Shown: positions 45,381 through 57,605 of the stretch, one piece after another | How the letters are laid out: each line of letters begins with the position of its first letter | Position numbering within the stretch: position 1 is the first letter of the stretch | Assembly (NCBI GenBank): GCA_000708835.1 | Contig: DF237446.1 | Location: 1 to 64,000 of the forward strand | Origin: Klebsormidium nitens | Lineage: Eukaryota > Streptophyta > Klebsormidiophyceae > Klebsormidiales > Klebsormidiaceae | Direction of reading: 5' to 3' | Length of the DNA: 64,000 bases | Notes under the pieces: model-generated | What the model was told of the DNA's origin: nothing | Seen by the model: the letters and a program-made list of their open reading frames with translations, nothing else | Databases searched by the model: none | Translations under genes and position numbers: made by a program

Positions 45381-46485
45381 AGCGGGCGGAATTCCGTCGT
45401 TGTAGCGAACCGGTTGCGGACGGAATTGGGTCTGACTGGGACCTTGTGTTGCTTGTACAGCCGCGCAGTGTTGCTCAAATTTAGTGTGCGATGTTAACAG
45501 TAAAGAGACGTATTGGACTAAGATGTGTTGGCCGTGATTGGCACGCGGCTGCATAGAGAGGCAGATTCAAATGCAATCGAGCATTACCATTGAGATCCTG
45601 TCAGGCTTAGTTGTTCAGGCCCGAAAACAGGATGACCACTTTTTTTGTCATGCGCACATGGCCCAACCATGAAGGCGGCCAGCTGAAAAATCCTTTACAG
45701 TAGCTCCACCCGGAGAGTGCTCCAAAACGCGGCCCGTTCGTTTACATGTATACCAAAGATTGTCGTTGCACCGTCAATCAACGAATTTGTTAGCTGCATG
45801 GCACGAAATCCTGCATCACAGAACTCTGTTGAGAGGATCAGATTGCAACATGCAACTTACGTCAGCTGCATTGGATGAATGATGTTACAATTAGTCGCGA
45901 GTACGTAACGGCCGCGCATAAATGAAGCCGCGCCCGGGGAGCTGCATGCATATACAGTGCACCGGCCAATCGACTGGCACGCGCTGGCACGTACGGGCGC
46001 GCCGCGGCCGTGCATATGCCACATGTGCGCATGCATGACATATACACGTATATATCATGCAAAACCGAGTCTGCTCACGCATTGTGACAAGCGCGAGCGC
46101 GCGCGGCTGCAGTCGGGCACCCGAACCAACAATTGAGCAGCCTGCACGAGACGGAAATGTACATGTCATGGCTGGCACCATGAGTGCGTGCCTACACAAA
46201 AGCTGGCTGTTAACTTAAACGGTAAACGGCCGGGCCAGGCGCCTACAACTAGTGTCTTTTGCACTGAGATCGGACTCATGATATACCGTCGTGCTCCAAG
46301 GCTCTGAATATGTAAACATGCCGCCATAATCCTGGAAAACATTATATACACGTCCACAATCATCCCCAAACGAACTCCACACTTTAGGTCCACAAACCAT
46401 ATGTCAAGTTCAGTAAGACAACCTTTCCCCAAAGCCTCGTTGTATTCGCCTCCTCGCAGTGCTCAACACACTGCCACGTGTCAGG
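45381..46485. other. Tail-to-tail interval between the Tudor-protein gene and FRA10AC1
   Basis: Holds both 3' UTRs. The segment 45940-46100 is unusual: GC-rich islands (CGCGCCGCGG, GAGCGCGCGCGG) alternate with purine-pyrimidine alternating DNA (about 46011-46062, e.g. 'tgtgcgcatgcatg', 'acatatacacgtatatat') containing several CATGCATG-type motifs. No gene was identified. Confidence 0.4.
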
Positions 46486-49400
46486 TCATAGGAACATGTC
46501 TCGGAAGTACTCGTCGTACTCCTCCTCTTTGGACGGCTCCACCTCAGGCTTCTTGCCCGTCCATATGCTGTCGTCCGCCGGCAAAGACCCACCTGAAGAT
46601 GCACCCAGAAATCTGGTTTGCCCTGATTGCTCTGAAACGATTATTTTTGGAGGGAATGGTGGGCGGGTTTGACAATGTGGCCCGCAGGTTTCGACGTGAC
46701 GAAAGGGGAGAATAGAAAGGACCGCAGAAGGAGGATGCCAACTTCGAGTGCAAACTTTCTCTGCATCTTTTAAGAGGCAAGAGTTCAAGATAGGTTTCGC
46801 TTGAAAGGAAGAGCAAGGTTCCGTTTACGATCCTTGAATTGATCGAGAGTCTTCACTTCGGCATGCGTACTTGCAAGCAATTGTGCAAACCTGCCGCACT
46901 GGGTCAAAAGATGCACCACCAGAAAGCCCGGCACGTTTCAATCGACGCCTTTACCTATCATGAAACTGCTTCCCTCACGACACCCCAGTCAAAAACCGCC
47001 CTCCTCAGCGCGTCACCAGACCGACGCACTGAGTCAAAAGCTCAAATGGGACGAGAACTCGTTGTCAAAACCAAAGGGGCAGTGAAGTTTACCTGTCATT
47101 TGGGTCTTCGTCTCCGTACTAGTTCCGCCCTCGCCCTGGGGGGGTACTGCAGGCTGGCCGGAAGGGCTTCCGTCTACCCCCTCTTCCGCCGAAGCAGTGC
47201 CGGCATCTTCTTTGTCCGGACCAGGCTCTCGGTCCGAATCGACGTCTTCTTTCTTCCCCTTACTGTCCCTCCTGCAAGTCGGAAAGGAGGTCAAGTCGAA
47301 GCTTGCCCATGAACGGGACACTCTTTCTGCCAATACGAACCGACGCGTAGGCTATTGATCAAAGGGTGCAGAATAAGAAAACACATTGGAGTCGTGGTTG
47401 AGTGATTGGTATTGAATGCTGTCTAAAAGTACACTCCTTCCACTCGTCAAACGCGGGCCACAGTGAGTCAGTGGTGACTGCATGGAAGAGATGCATTGAA
47501 CCGTGACAGAGTTTGGTCTTCTCAAAGCAGGCACAGACCCGGCTTAGAGAAGTGCAAGAGTCGGAAGTTTCGCTGATCGGATACCCTTTTGCCGGTTTAC
47601 CAAATGTCTCGATTCTCACGTTGATGTTTTCAAATCATTTTCCATTTCTTATCAGGCCTTTACTGTTTTATCTCTACCCCTCCCGAGCACGGCTTGTACG
47701 AATGATCTGCTTCTGCAACCTTGTTGTCCGTATCCTTCTCCAGTTCCGTTTCCACTCCCAATCCCGTCTCATAATGCTCTCACCTTCGTCGCTTCCTTGA
47801 CCTTCGCTCCTCTTTCCGCTGCTGCCGTGCGAGCTCCTTCTCTTTCCGGTAGTTCAGCTTGTAGGCGCACCTGAACGGAAATCGAACGATGTCAAACGGA
47901 ACCGGAACGGTGTTGGGGCAAGACGTAATGGTATACAGCCAGAACGGAACGGAAATGGTTGGAGGACCTGGTGCGGATGCAGGGCTTAAAATGGATTCCG
48001 GTCAGAACGAGACTGAACGGAAACGCACGCTAGAGGAATGCTTTTGGACGAAACGGGGATAGGCAAAATACGGAAACGGAATGGCGTTAGCGAAATCGGA
48101 GCGGCCGATGTCCAGCCGTCGCATACGTCAAGCTGTCGCATACGAGGGCCAACGCCGTACTAATAATGAAACCATTAACCAGAGTTTAATCACTGATTAT
48201 TCTGCTGACACGAGGAAGCATCAGCTCCATGAAGCAATTCTGGAAGGAGAATCTTTTCCACTCTGAAATGACAGATCTGTCGCTCACTTCGGACACAGCC
48301 GGAGCTTCACAAGCGCGTTCTTTTCCTCGCCGGCCTCCTTGTAAGCGAAGTTGACCTGCAACAAACGTCGTAGAAGAGCGTTCCATCTTCGAGTGAAGCT
48401 GGCTGTAGGGCACCTGATTCTGAGTTGGGATTCGGATTGCGTAAGCGTTGTGTAGGTCGCGCAACTTCGAATCAAGGAAGCCCAGGCGAGAGAACGCGCC
48501 CAGAAAATGCGACAAGGAGACGGAAGAAGACAAGAACGGATAAGCGGGTCCCCAAAGGACAGAAGAACGTGAATCGTGTAAGATTGGCATAACAAAGAGC
48601 ACGAGTCGATAAAGTTGAACGGACAGCGAAAGGAGACGGATAGGGGAAAAGCAGAGAGGCAAAGCGACAGGAACTGACCGACAATAAGAGCGAGCCCAAC
48701 AGCCGATTAAGCGCGCCAATCGACAGACTCCAAGAAAGACCGTGCCTACCCTCCAGCACCGGAACCCAGTGCAATCGTGTGGCGGATTGTAAAGGCCGGA
48801 ACAGGAAGCAAGCGTAGGATGAGACAGCAGAGCGGACTCTCAAAGGTCAGCTAAGCAGGATGTACTGTGCCAGTAGAAGGGTTTGCAGAGGTTGTTTGCT
48901 CCTAACCCACCTCGTAACTACGGAGCCCGTTGCGCTCGCCGTGCTCCTTGTTGCCGCAGATGAACTGTCCTACGTAGAGCGACGAGCAATTCTTGTGAGA
49001 TGGCAATGGAGATAATACCCGCAGCTTTATCCAAGGAATCTCCTGGGAGCTTTTTGAGTGGACGACGGACAACTGCGGCTTTGAAACCAGAAACGGAACA
49101 GCAGCGAAGCGGGAGTGTTCAAAGTTATGGGTTTGGCGATCGTTGAATCACAAGCTGACAGCAGGACTTCTGATGGGCTACAAAGGTTCCGTCAAAAGAA
49201 CAAGAAGCTCGGCTGCAGAGAAGAACTCGATAAGTTCCTTTGTCTACAGCTGCTTTGAGTTGAAACAGTGTGAAAGAGTGCCCTCAGAGAAAGATATGTG
49301 ACGAGCCGCATAAAGGGAAAGCTTTGGCCTTACCCTTGCCGGCAACCACTTCCTTCTCCGTCCGCCATCGCAAACCCACCTGCGAAAACCGGATTCATAA

Positions 49401-51522
49401 TCCGGCAGTCCATGGACATCCGTTCCCCAATTCACGCGCGCTCCGCAGCTTGTGGCTGGCTTCTCACAAATTCCATACCCGAGATTGTTAGATGTTCAAG
49501 AGTAATTCGTCCGTCTATTGAGAAGCGATTTACGAAGTTGTCCCGCACCATCTTGTCGAGGCACCAGGGGATATGCAAGGGAAAGGCACAAGCATGATAT
49601 AGAAGACCCCTCAAAAAAGAAGAGAGGTATGAACAAGAGCAACAATCTCCACCGAAAGGCGGGGGGGAAGTATGAGCCCCTGCGTGCTTGAGATTGAGGG
49701 GGGCAATGTAGGGCGATGTGTAGCTCTCAGCCGGTGCTCTTGACAGAGGACTGTTCCATCGCCCATCGCGGATCTAGGAGATTGAACGGCATGCTCGGCT
49801 TCTGTACACTTTCTGAAAGCGGGCCTACCTCCACTCCGGCAACTAAGATTAGGAACCAGAAAGCGAAGCCTCCTGAACGGAGTGTGAGGAAAGGGGGGGG
49901 GGGACAATAAGAAGATGACTGAACGGCATGCTCGGCTTCTGTACACTTTCTGAAAGCGGGCCTACCTCCACTCCGGGAACTAAGATCAGGAATCAGAAAG
50001 CGAAGCCTCCTGAACGGAGTGTGAGAAAGGGGGGGGAAGGGGACAATAAGAAAACAAGTGGACGAAATTCTAGTCCTTCACCAAGCGAGAGAGCCGCTTT
50101 CTCGATTGGAAAAGGGGACCGTTTTTCGAGGTCCGATCCCGCGTCAGACCTAACCCAAGCGGAACAGAATCGATCTGAACAAAGCGGAACAAACGATTCG
50201 GGGCTGACCTTGCTTTCCTTGTACCGTGACAGGTCAGCAATACAATACCTGCAGGCAATGAAGGGGCGTTTTGACGGGTTTGCCGCAAGGGCAGTATCTC
50301 ATGCAAACAGACTCTAGCAATCTTAGCCACCGTTTCGAAAGGTCGAGGACTCTAACGTCTGGATAAGTGTGGGGATCTACAAGGATTCTTGATCGGCATG
50401 CAGAGGCTGCATCATTTGGGAATCAACAGGTCTTGACTGGGGGGCCTCTCAAGGGCTTCCAAAAGTAACAGCCAATAACGGGGTCAAGTAAAATTGACGT
50501 TCCAAGAAGGTTCAAGCCTGGTCGATTCCGTCCCGATACGGGGAAATGACAAGAGGTGGGCATTTTTCAAACTCACTCTTTGAAGAGTTTGTCGTAATAG
50601 CGTTTCGCAAGCCGCGCTTCCCAGGACGTGTCTGCGTCGTCCTCGTCGGACCTCAGGAACCTGCACATAGCTCAGCATAGCTCATTGGCGCTCGACGCGC
50701 AGTTTGCGCATTCCACAAGTATGCTCCCGGAAGATTTGTCAGATCTTTTGTGCGTAGGAATATCAGCCGACAGATTCCAACGGGCAGCATACAAACTTGT
50801 TGTTCGACCACTCCTTTGATCGCACCATAAATGGTCATGTCGTTGGTACAAGCCTGGCACACTATCTGCACGACAATCAACAAATCATCCTCATCAAACG
50901 TACAATGTGTACGTTACTGCCCCAATAAAAAGCCTTGCAGCTTTCGAGTCTCGTGCGCAACATTCCAGGAAGAATTCACCTCTGATGAGATGAGGGGCAC
51001 ACAATTCTAAGTGTTCCTCTCATGCTGCATATTCATGGACTAAAAGGGCATACAAAACTCAGAGAACTCACCGATAGCTTTCCCGCAGGATGTCGCTGTC
51101 TGTTTTGACAGGGGCTTTGGGCGGTTCGTACTTGCCATCCCCGTAAAACTTGACTGCGGAACCAAGTAAATGGTGGGGTGAGGACTCTATTGAATCTCAA
51201 AAGCTTCAGCATACCACCCTGAAGGATACTCTAATGATCCACATTAGAATATCATGACTTCCCCGGTGTTGCTAACGAATAACCGTGAGCAGGGCCAACA
51301 TGGTGGTGTGAACTAGGATCAATTGCTGAGAACTGCTTTTGCCAAGAAGTTTCTTCCCGGCTGAGAAGGGGACTTGTGCAAGTGATGTGCTCTTCCCCAA
51401 GTGGAGTCCAGCATTGTGTTTGGTGTACAGATGCCCTGAGGGAAAGTGGCTCACCGTAGTCCTCGACAAACCGCTTGTGTCTGTCGTACGCGTTCAAGCC
51501 CTTGACATAGTCCTGATAGTGT
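46486..51522 (-). CDS. FRA10AC1: FRA10AC1 homologue (Fra10Ac1 family), ten exons found, first exon missing
   Basis: Exons in transcript order are 51455-51522, 51072-51153, 50577-50660, 50209-50248, 49334-49379, 48911-48969, 48288-48355, 47784-47870, 47093-47271 and 46486-46592. Phases all match (820 nt, about 273 residues). Family blocks in order: 'AYDRHKRFVEDY', 'TDSDILRESYRFLRSDED', 'WEARLAKRYYDKLFKEYC', 'ADLSRYKESK', 'LRWRTEKEVVAGKGQFICG', 'EEKNALVKLRLCPKCAYKL', then an acidic/Ser-rich stretch and the conserved end 'EEEYDEYFRDMFL'. Human FRA10AC1 (315 residues) is a nuclear, spliceosome-associated protein. The zinc ligands 'CGNKxC' and 'CxxC' of the family are seen here as CGNKEH and CPKC, so one Cys is replaced by His. 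The first exon must end with two overhanging bases upstream of 51522 and was not found. The intron between 49379 and 50209 contains a 137-bp tandem duplication. Confidence 0.92.
49784..50056. repeat. 137-bp tandem duplication inside a FRA10AC1 intron
   Basis: Copies 49784-49920 and 49921 to about 50056 start 'gaacggcatgctcggcttct' and are nearly identical except near a long G-run and a few substitutions, so the duplication is recent. It includes a homopurine stretch ('aaaggggggggg') that may have promoted slippage. It contains no FRA10AC1 coding sequence. Confidence 0.9.
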
Positions 51523-52647
51523 CTGTGTTTGGTGCAGTCAAGGGTTCATCATTGGATGTCAATTCCATGCTTCTGGGTCGCCCACAATCTCCATTCACAT
51601 AAGCAGCATTGCGTTCAGGATCCTCCTACTGAACACAATTTGAACGTGTTTAAACCCAGCGCACTGCACACATTTGCAATTCTAAAGCCTCCAGCATTGG
51701 GCTATTTCGACACAAGTAACCAACAAAGAAAAATTGATTAAACTCTGGATATGGGATGGTGAAGGATACTGCCTCCGTTGCTCCCTGGAAAGCACGTCAT
51801 TCTTAAGAGCTGAAAAAGTCGTCATTGTAGCTCCAGGCTCCAGCTCACAGCAGCTTGAACAGACTGCTTGCTTCTCAGACGGAAGGATACGATAAAAAAG
51901 CTCCGTTCCAGCACCTCTTGGGGCGCACCTGGGCGGCTCTTCCCCTGTGGCTTCTAGCTCTGCTCATCAGCACGCCATGGCCGGCTGAACCCAGCTGAGC
52001 TGTATGAGGTTCAAGCTGACGGCCGCGCTGCATATTTTGCGGCCGCGATGGTTCGTCGGCCCTTGCGCGGCGGCTGGGCTTTAGACTCGAGCGCGCGCAG
52101 CAGGCGCAGTTGTGCTCGCGCAACCTCCAGAGTTAGGTCACGTGCAGGTCTCTATCCTTCTGATCGCCGTCCGATGAGTCGATCGACGGCTTTCATATCA
52201 CCACGGAGCGACTAGTCGTTACAAGCAGTATGAATCTGCATGAGAGCGTCACGGTTCTCAGAACCGTTCTGTGTAGACTGCTCAGATTGATGAAGAAGGG
52301 AAGGCGGCACAAAGTCCTGCAGATTCAACCCTAATAAGTCTTAGATTCACAGAACAGCATTACGAGAAGGTTGATAAGCGCACTGGCTTGAGAAGGATAT
52401 CTGAACACCCGCGATACGCGCCGTGACCGAAGACTACTGCTGACAGACTAACCCTTCCCTCCCCCGCTCCCCCTGCTGCTGCTGCTCCCTCTTTCTGCTT
52501 GCTCTGCTTGTATGTATCTGTATGCTTTGTCTCTCACTAACGCTCCCTTGTGTCTCATGCTTTGACCCCTAACGACATTCCTGTTTCCTCTGCTCCCGTT
52601 GGCCACGTGTTTCGTAAGAGAGTCCAGGGTGGATAGCTTACCGGAAA
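51523..52647. promoter_or_regulatory. Divergent region between FRA10AC1 and CDC20, including the missing FRA10AC1 first exon
   Basis: The two genes point away from each other. A CpG-rich core (about 51960-52100, with CGGCCGCG and GCGCGCGC) suggests a promoter island. The CDC20-proximal part is pyrimidine-rich (about 52450-52500, a CTG run), as in a 5' UTR. Near the CDC20 ATG are a MSA-like site and a G-box (separate entry). Further upstream, ACGGTTCT (52251-52258) and AGAACCGT (52260-52267) form a palindrome containing AACGG-type cores. Confidence 0.5.
52595..52609 (+). promoter_or_regulatory. MSA-like element (reverse of CCAACGGG) next to a G-box (CACGTG)
   Basis: The sequence 'cccgttggccacgtg' lies about 40-50 bp upstream of the CDC20 ATG. 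The AACGG core of the mitosis-specific activator element is bound by MYB3R factors in plant G2/M genes, and plant CDC20 is such a gene. One flanking base departs from the full consensus, and the site may be inside the 5' UTR. Confidence 0.4.
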
Positions 52648-55600
52648 ATGATGTATAAGACGCCGGTGAAGACCCCATTGGGCAAGGCCTGCCGAGAGAG
52701 GAGGGCGGCTATGGAGGAGGAGATGATGTCACCGCCGCTCATGATGCACAAGTCCGGCAGGAGGACCCCCATGAAGACGCCCAAGGCCAAGACGCCGCAG
52801 GTGCATTGCTGGGGCTTTGGCCAACCCTACAGTTCCAAGCAATTGCTGGTTCTGAAACAGAAGTTCTCTCACTGGCTATCACGCTTACAGAAATGCAAAG
52901 AGTTTGGCAAGTGAAACAGAATGAGAGTCAAGAAAGGTGTTTGTGGCTGGTCCGCTGCGGCAGTTCCACTTTCTAGGGCTGTATCCTTCACCAGGGTGCA
53001 GAAGCGATACGAGTCTGCATTATGATGATTCATTTCCAACTGTGCCCTCAGGGGCAGGGCCTACTTGGGTTTTTTTGACATGATTGGAAGGAGAGGCAGT
53101 TCAAATTTACAAGCAATGTTTTGTTCAGGTCCTCCTTCAATGAAAGTTCTTTTCAAATAAAGAAGTGATTGAAATGCATAATGTGCTCGAGTTTCCGGGA
53201 GTTTCTCACAAATACAGAATCATCCCACTGGCCCATCACAATCAGGTAACCCTTCATACACCCTGCTTTATACAAGCAAAAGAAGCAGACGGCAAGAAGA
53301 TGCAACGTGCTCAATGCATCTACAAGCCTGAGCAATTGTAGTCCTACTGAAACCACCCCCCTCACATCCCAGGGCGACCGCTTCATCCCCAGCCGCCGCG
53401 AACTGGATCTCGACGTCGCGCACTTCAACCTGATGCGTGATTCTGCCAAGGAGAATGCATTCAACAGCCACCTCGACATCGTCTCCCCTACCAAGGAGGA
53501 GTACAAGAAGCAACTGGCGGGATCGCTTCTTCAAGTGGACCAGAACAAAGAGCACTGCAAGATCCTGGCGTTCAAGAACAAGGCGCCGGCGCCCCCGGAA
53601 GGGTTTGAGAACCCGATGCGCGTGCTCTACTCCCAGAATGCGGCAGGGGCGCGGCCGGCCAAGAAGGCCTTCCGGCACATCCCCTCGGTGAGGAGAAAGC
53701 GACAATTTGATGTCGGCTGTGTTTGTTTTGAGAGAGAGTGGGGCACATCTATTTTACAGAGTTCAAATGGGCCACTAAGCTCAGATCTTGTGAGTATGAG
53801 CACCTGGCTCAAAGAATTGGCCGGTAGTCAAAAGCAAGACCTGCGGCCTTAATCTGGGATAGGCATCTCTCCTTTCATCATCCCATCCTGGTTCTGCGCA
53901 GACGAATAGTTTTTCTGCCTGAGTTTTCCTTGACAAATTTTAGGAGTTTCCTCCTTCTAGCAGGTTCTCTAACAAGCTTCACCAAACCACTAAAGCATCC
54001 TATTTTGGTCACCATTTGACAGATCAGCTTGAAACTTAGATCCTCATCCTAAGCTCCGGGTCACATCATCGTGGGGTCAGAATCCCCCTTTGCTGTTTTC
54101 CCATGTGGAATCCTAAACCTTGATGATTTCCTTGTGATCCCCAGTTTTTAGGGGCCCCAGCGTTCTTAAGCTCCCTGACACCAGGCATCCTCTGAACTTC
54201 AGAGCACCAAATCTCATCAATGAACTCGTTCAAATCACATTTTTTCATCCCAAACCTCCCTTCTCCAGGCCCCAATCCACATCCTGGACCCTCGAAACAG
54301 TCCCAGGCACATTGGCCAAACCCGAAACCTAGCCCCAAAAGTAGACCTGTATTTGGACCCAAACTATAAGCTCAAAAGCAACCCTCAATCTGAAATTCCC
54401 TCATGCCCCCTACCGCACCTTCAACACCCCTGAGCTTCTGAACACAGTCCCATGCCCAGTCTCCCAAGCCCGAAAGCTAACCCCAAACCCAAACCTGCAG
54501 TCGAACTCGAAACACAGGCTTCAAACTAACCCTCAATTTGAAACCCCCCTCAGGCCCCCGACCGCATCCTGGACGCCCCCGAGCTCCTCGACGACTACTA
54601 CCTGAACCTGCTGGACTGGTCTGCACGTAACACCGTTGCGGTTGCCCTCGGGAGCACCGTGTACTTATGGGACGCTGGCAGCGGCTCCATCCAGCAGCTT
54701 ATGGACGTCGGGGGAGAGGATACGGACGATCAGAGTGACTATATCACAAGCGTGGCGTGGGCGGGGGATGGGAAGCATCTCGCGGTGGGGCTCGGGAGCA
54801 GCGAGGTGCAGCTGTGGGACTGCGAGGCGATCCGGCAGGTGAGAGTCCGTGGCGGGCGTGCTGAAAGTGTGGGTGACACCCTGAAGACACTTGGTCTGTC
54901 AGGAACTTTCGTCTGCATTAATTTCGTCTTCTCTCATACAGGGCAGGTCTCCCTCGGTTGTTTTGAATCCGAGGTCGAGGCACGTTTGCTTTTATCGTGC
55001 CTCTTTTCCATTGAGGGCAGGCCTCCTTATGTTCCTCCTTCAGAGTTGTCCCTCTAAAGCGGCATCAATTGAGGACGTGCAGAGGTGGAATCTGCTGTTC
55101 TTTGATTCCAACCTTCAAAAGTGTTTGAGCGCTCGGTCAGCCTGAACTAGCCCGTCCAACCTAAAACAAAGTCGGCAGTCGACTTGCTGACGTCATCAAG
55201 CAATCAACGTGTTCAAAGTTGAGCCAATTCCTCATAGTACCATTTCTTCTTTTAACCCAGGTCCGCTCCCTGCGCGGCCACTCTGCGCGCGTGGGCGCCC
55301 TCTCGTGGTCCGGCCCCACTCTCAGCTCGGGCGGCCGCGACAGCCTCATCCTCAACCATGACGTCAGGCTGCGCGAGCACGTCACGGCATGCATGACCGG
55401 GGCGCACGAGCAGGTATGCATCGATCCGCTCTGAAAGTGTCATTGTTCCTTGCCAAGCGACTGTTGGCTCACCTTTATTCTTCTGAATAGTCACCAGAAG
55501 TTCAAGAGCTTTCGACTGAGACCACGTTGTGAACGTGCTTCGATGGGCTTGCTTGGATCCTCACCTTTGAAGACTACTCTTTCGTACTAATTCTTCATAG

Positions 55601-57222
55601 CGACGAGTTCCTTGTCTCCCAAAACGCCCAGCAGGAGATTACTGAGTTGCATGTTCGCCCTCCCATTTGTACGGATCCCCTATCTCTGATTCGAGGACTT
55701 GCCTATCAACTTGCCCGTCCTATCGCGTAAACAAACCTTCATCGCCTTTCAGGAGATCTGCGGCCTCAAGTGGTCCCCCTCGGGCGCCCAACTCGCGAGC
55801 GGCGGCAACGACAACTTGCTGCACGTGTGGGACGCGGCGCAGTCCGCGGCGCCGCTGCACCGGATGAATCAGCACCAGGCCGCCGTCAAGGCCCTCGCGT
55901 GGTGCCCCTTCCAGGCCAACCTGCTCGCATCGGGGGGGGGGACAGCGGACCGGTGCATTAAGTTCTGGAACACAAACACAGGGGCCTGCCTCAACAGCAT
56001 CGACACGCACAGCCAGGTGGGAAAGGTTTGCGAGTTCTCGTGATTAGGTCGCTCGATCTGTAGATTTACTGGTGACTATCACCCAAGAACAGCGATCTTA
56101 AGAAGATGACCAGACCTTGATTCGAAGGCTTTCGGCTGAGGCAGAAGAGCTCCGGAATAACGGGTCTGCCCTGAGGGTGATTTTTATGAAGAGCTCGATG
56201 CTCGATACACAGATTACAACCAAGTCAACCAACACCGAACCAAACATCTGACCTCAGAATCAGCCGACTTCTAACTTCAGCACGGCTTCAGAAAGGTCGT
56301 CTCATTCCGCTTCCCCTCCCCCAGATTTGCGCGCTGCAGAGCTTCTCTACCGACATATTCCCCCCCCCTTATTTTTGAAGGACCTGGAAGCTGCGTATGA
56401 CTTAATCTCTTAGCAAATATGGAGGTCTCCCTCCATGTCAGCCGACTTGCTTTCAAGGAAAAGGCTTCAGATAGACCGACTCTGACTTTTGCGTCTCTCC
56501 CTTCTCCCCCCCCTCCAGGTGTGCGCGCTGCAGTGGTCCCCCACTGAGCGCGAGCTGCTGTCGAGCCACGGGTTCAGCCAGAACCAGCTGTGCCTCTGGA
56601 AATACCCCTCCATGGCCAAGGTCGCAGAGCTCACCGGCCACACTGCGCGCGTCCTCCACCTCGCGCTCTCGCCCGACGGCACCACCGTCGCCTCCGCAGG
56701 TGCGTCAGCGCGGCTATTATATTTTCTAAGCTTCCTTTCTTGAATTCTATCTGAAACGGTGTCTACAAGCTATCATTTTGGAGTTGGTTAGCCCGCAGCC
56801 TAACGATTCATCTTGCACGGATTTCGAGAGATGTTCATTTACGAACGACTCCCCGCCTTACTCCGTTTTTTGCCTGCCTGACTCTTTTGTCGCTCTGTGA
56901 AAGTCGAGTCCATGTGATACACCCTCCACTATAACTTCGTCAGGCGTCCGCATTTCTCTGCTTACACGTCCGAGAAAGTCCACTGCTTTTCTTTGCCAGG
57001 TCTTATGGGTTGCGTTGCTCTTCGACGCCTTCAGAGCTTGCTCCGCTCTCGCAGCCCTGTTCCGTTCTCAACGCTCCGTTCCGTTTCCGCCCTGCAGCCG
57101 CGGACGAGACCCTCCGCTTCTGGAAGGTCTTCGCGTCCAGCGAGGCGACCAATCCCAAGGCCAAAGCCGCAGCCAAGGCCCAGGACTCCCGTTCCGGCCT
57201 GCGCAGCATCAATATCCGGTGA
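52648..57222 (+). CDS. CDC20: CDC20/Fizzy, WD40 activator of the anaphase-promoting complex, seven exons
   Basis: Exons 52648-52800, 53373-53687, 54554-54838, 55261-55413, 55753-56016, 56519-56699 and 57098-57222 join to 1476 nt, giving 491 residues. Functional motifs: C-box-type 'GDRFIPSR' (52-59), a KEN motif at 77-79, the family signature '[17 protein letters not shown]' opening exon 3, seven WD40-type blades to the end, and the C-terminal Ile-Arg tail ('SINIR') that docks on APC3. CDC20 binds APC/C and brings in securin and mitotic cyclins, and is the target of the spindle checkpoint. The first exon is Lys/Thr/Pro-rich with several TP sites ('YKTPVKTP', '[12 protein letters not shown]'), likely CDK sites. 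All joins are phase 0 except the last (phase 1). Intron 2 contains decayed exon-3 copies. It is divergent to FRA10AC1. Confidence 0.97.
54260..54553 (+). repeat. Two decayed copies of the CDC20 exon-3 start in the preceding intron
   Basis: The functional exon begins at 54554 after 'cccctcag' with GCCCCCGACCGCATCCTGGA. Copies begin near 54405 (GCCCCCTACCGCACCTTCAA, its acceptor mutated from cag to atg) and near 54269 (GCCCCAATCCACATCCTGGA, its cag intact). Spacings are 149 and 136 bp. The intron text between them ('accctcaat.tgaaa', 'aacccgaaa', 'agccccaaa') is repeated too, so the unit covers the intron 3' end plus the exon start. Confidence 0.85.
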
Positions 57223-57452
57223 CCGCCGGAACGGCGGAACCACCCCGGAACCGTGTCTGTGGACACGTGGCTCCTCTGTATTGCTTTGTCTTGCTTGCTT
57301 TCTTGCTTTTTCTTTTCACCCCCCCAGCAGCAGCAGCATCCTGACCCCCCCGTCCGGTTTTCCAGCACGAGAGCCGACTTTCTAGCCGCCCTCGCGTCCC
57401 TAGTATTGGCTCGTTAGTCACCCCGATTGCCTGTGGGCTCGTTTTTGCTAGG

Positions 57453-57605
57453 GCGTCTTAACACCGCTGGATCGTCTCTCCTTCTGTCCGCTGTGTCCGC
57501 TCCTCTTGGGCGCTTTTACACCGCTAGATCCTTGCCTTTCTTCTCTCTGTCCTGCGTGTCCGCTCTCTCCCGGGCGTATTCACACCCGTAGGTCTTCTCC
57601 GCTGT
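57453..57605. repeat. Degenerate tandem repeat of about 55-63 bp, three copies
   Basis: Units start near 57453, 57508 and 57571 with the pattern 'gggcg..tt.acaccgctagatc', followed by a CT-rich stretch and 'gtgtccgctc'. Located 0.25-0.4 kb after the CDC20 stop, so it may be in its 3' UTR. Confidence 0.6.

Noticed and set aside
46839-47312. 157-codon plus-strand frame
   Set aside because: It overlaps an intron and a proven minus-strand FRA10AC1 exon in antisense.
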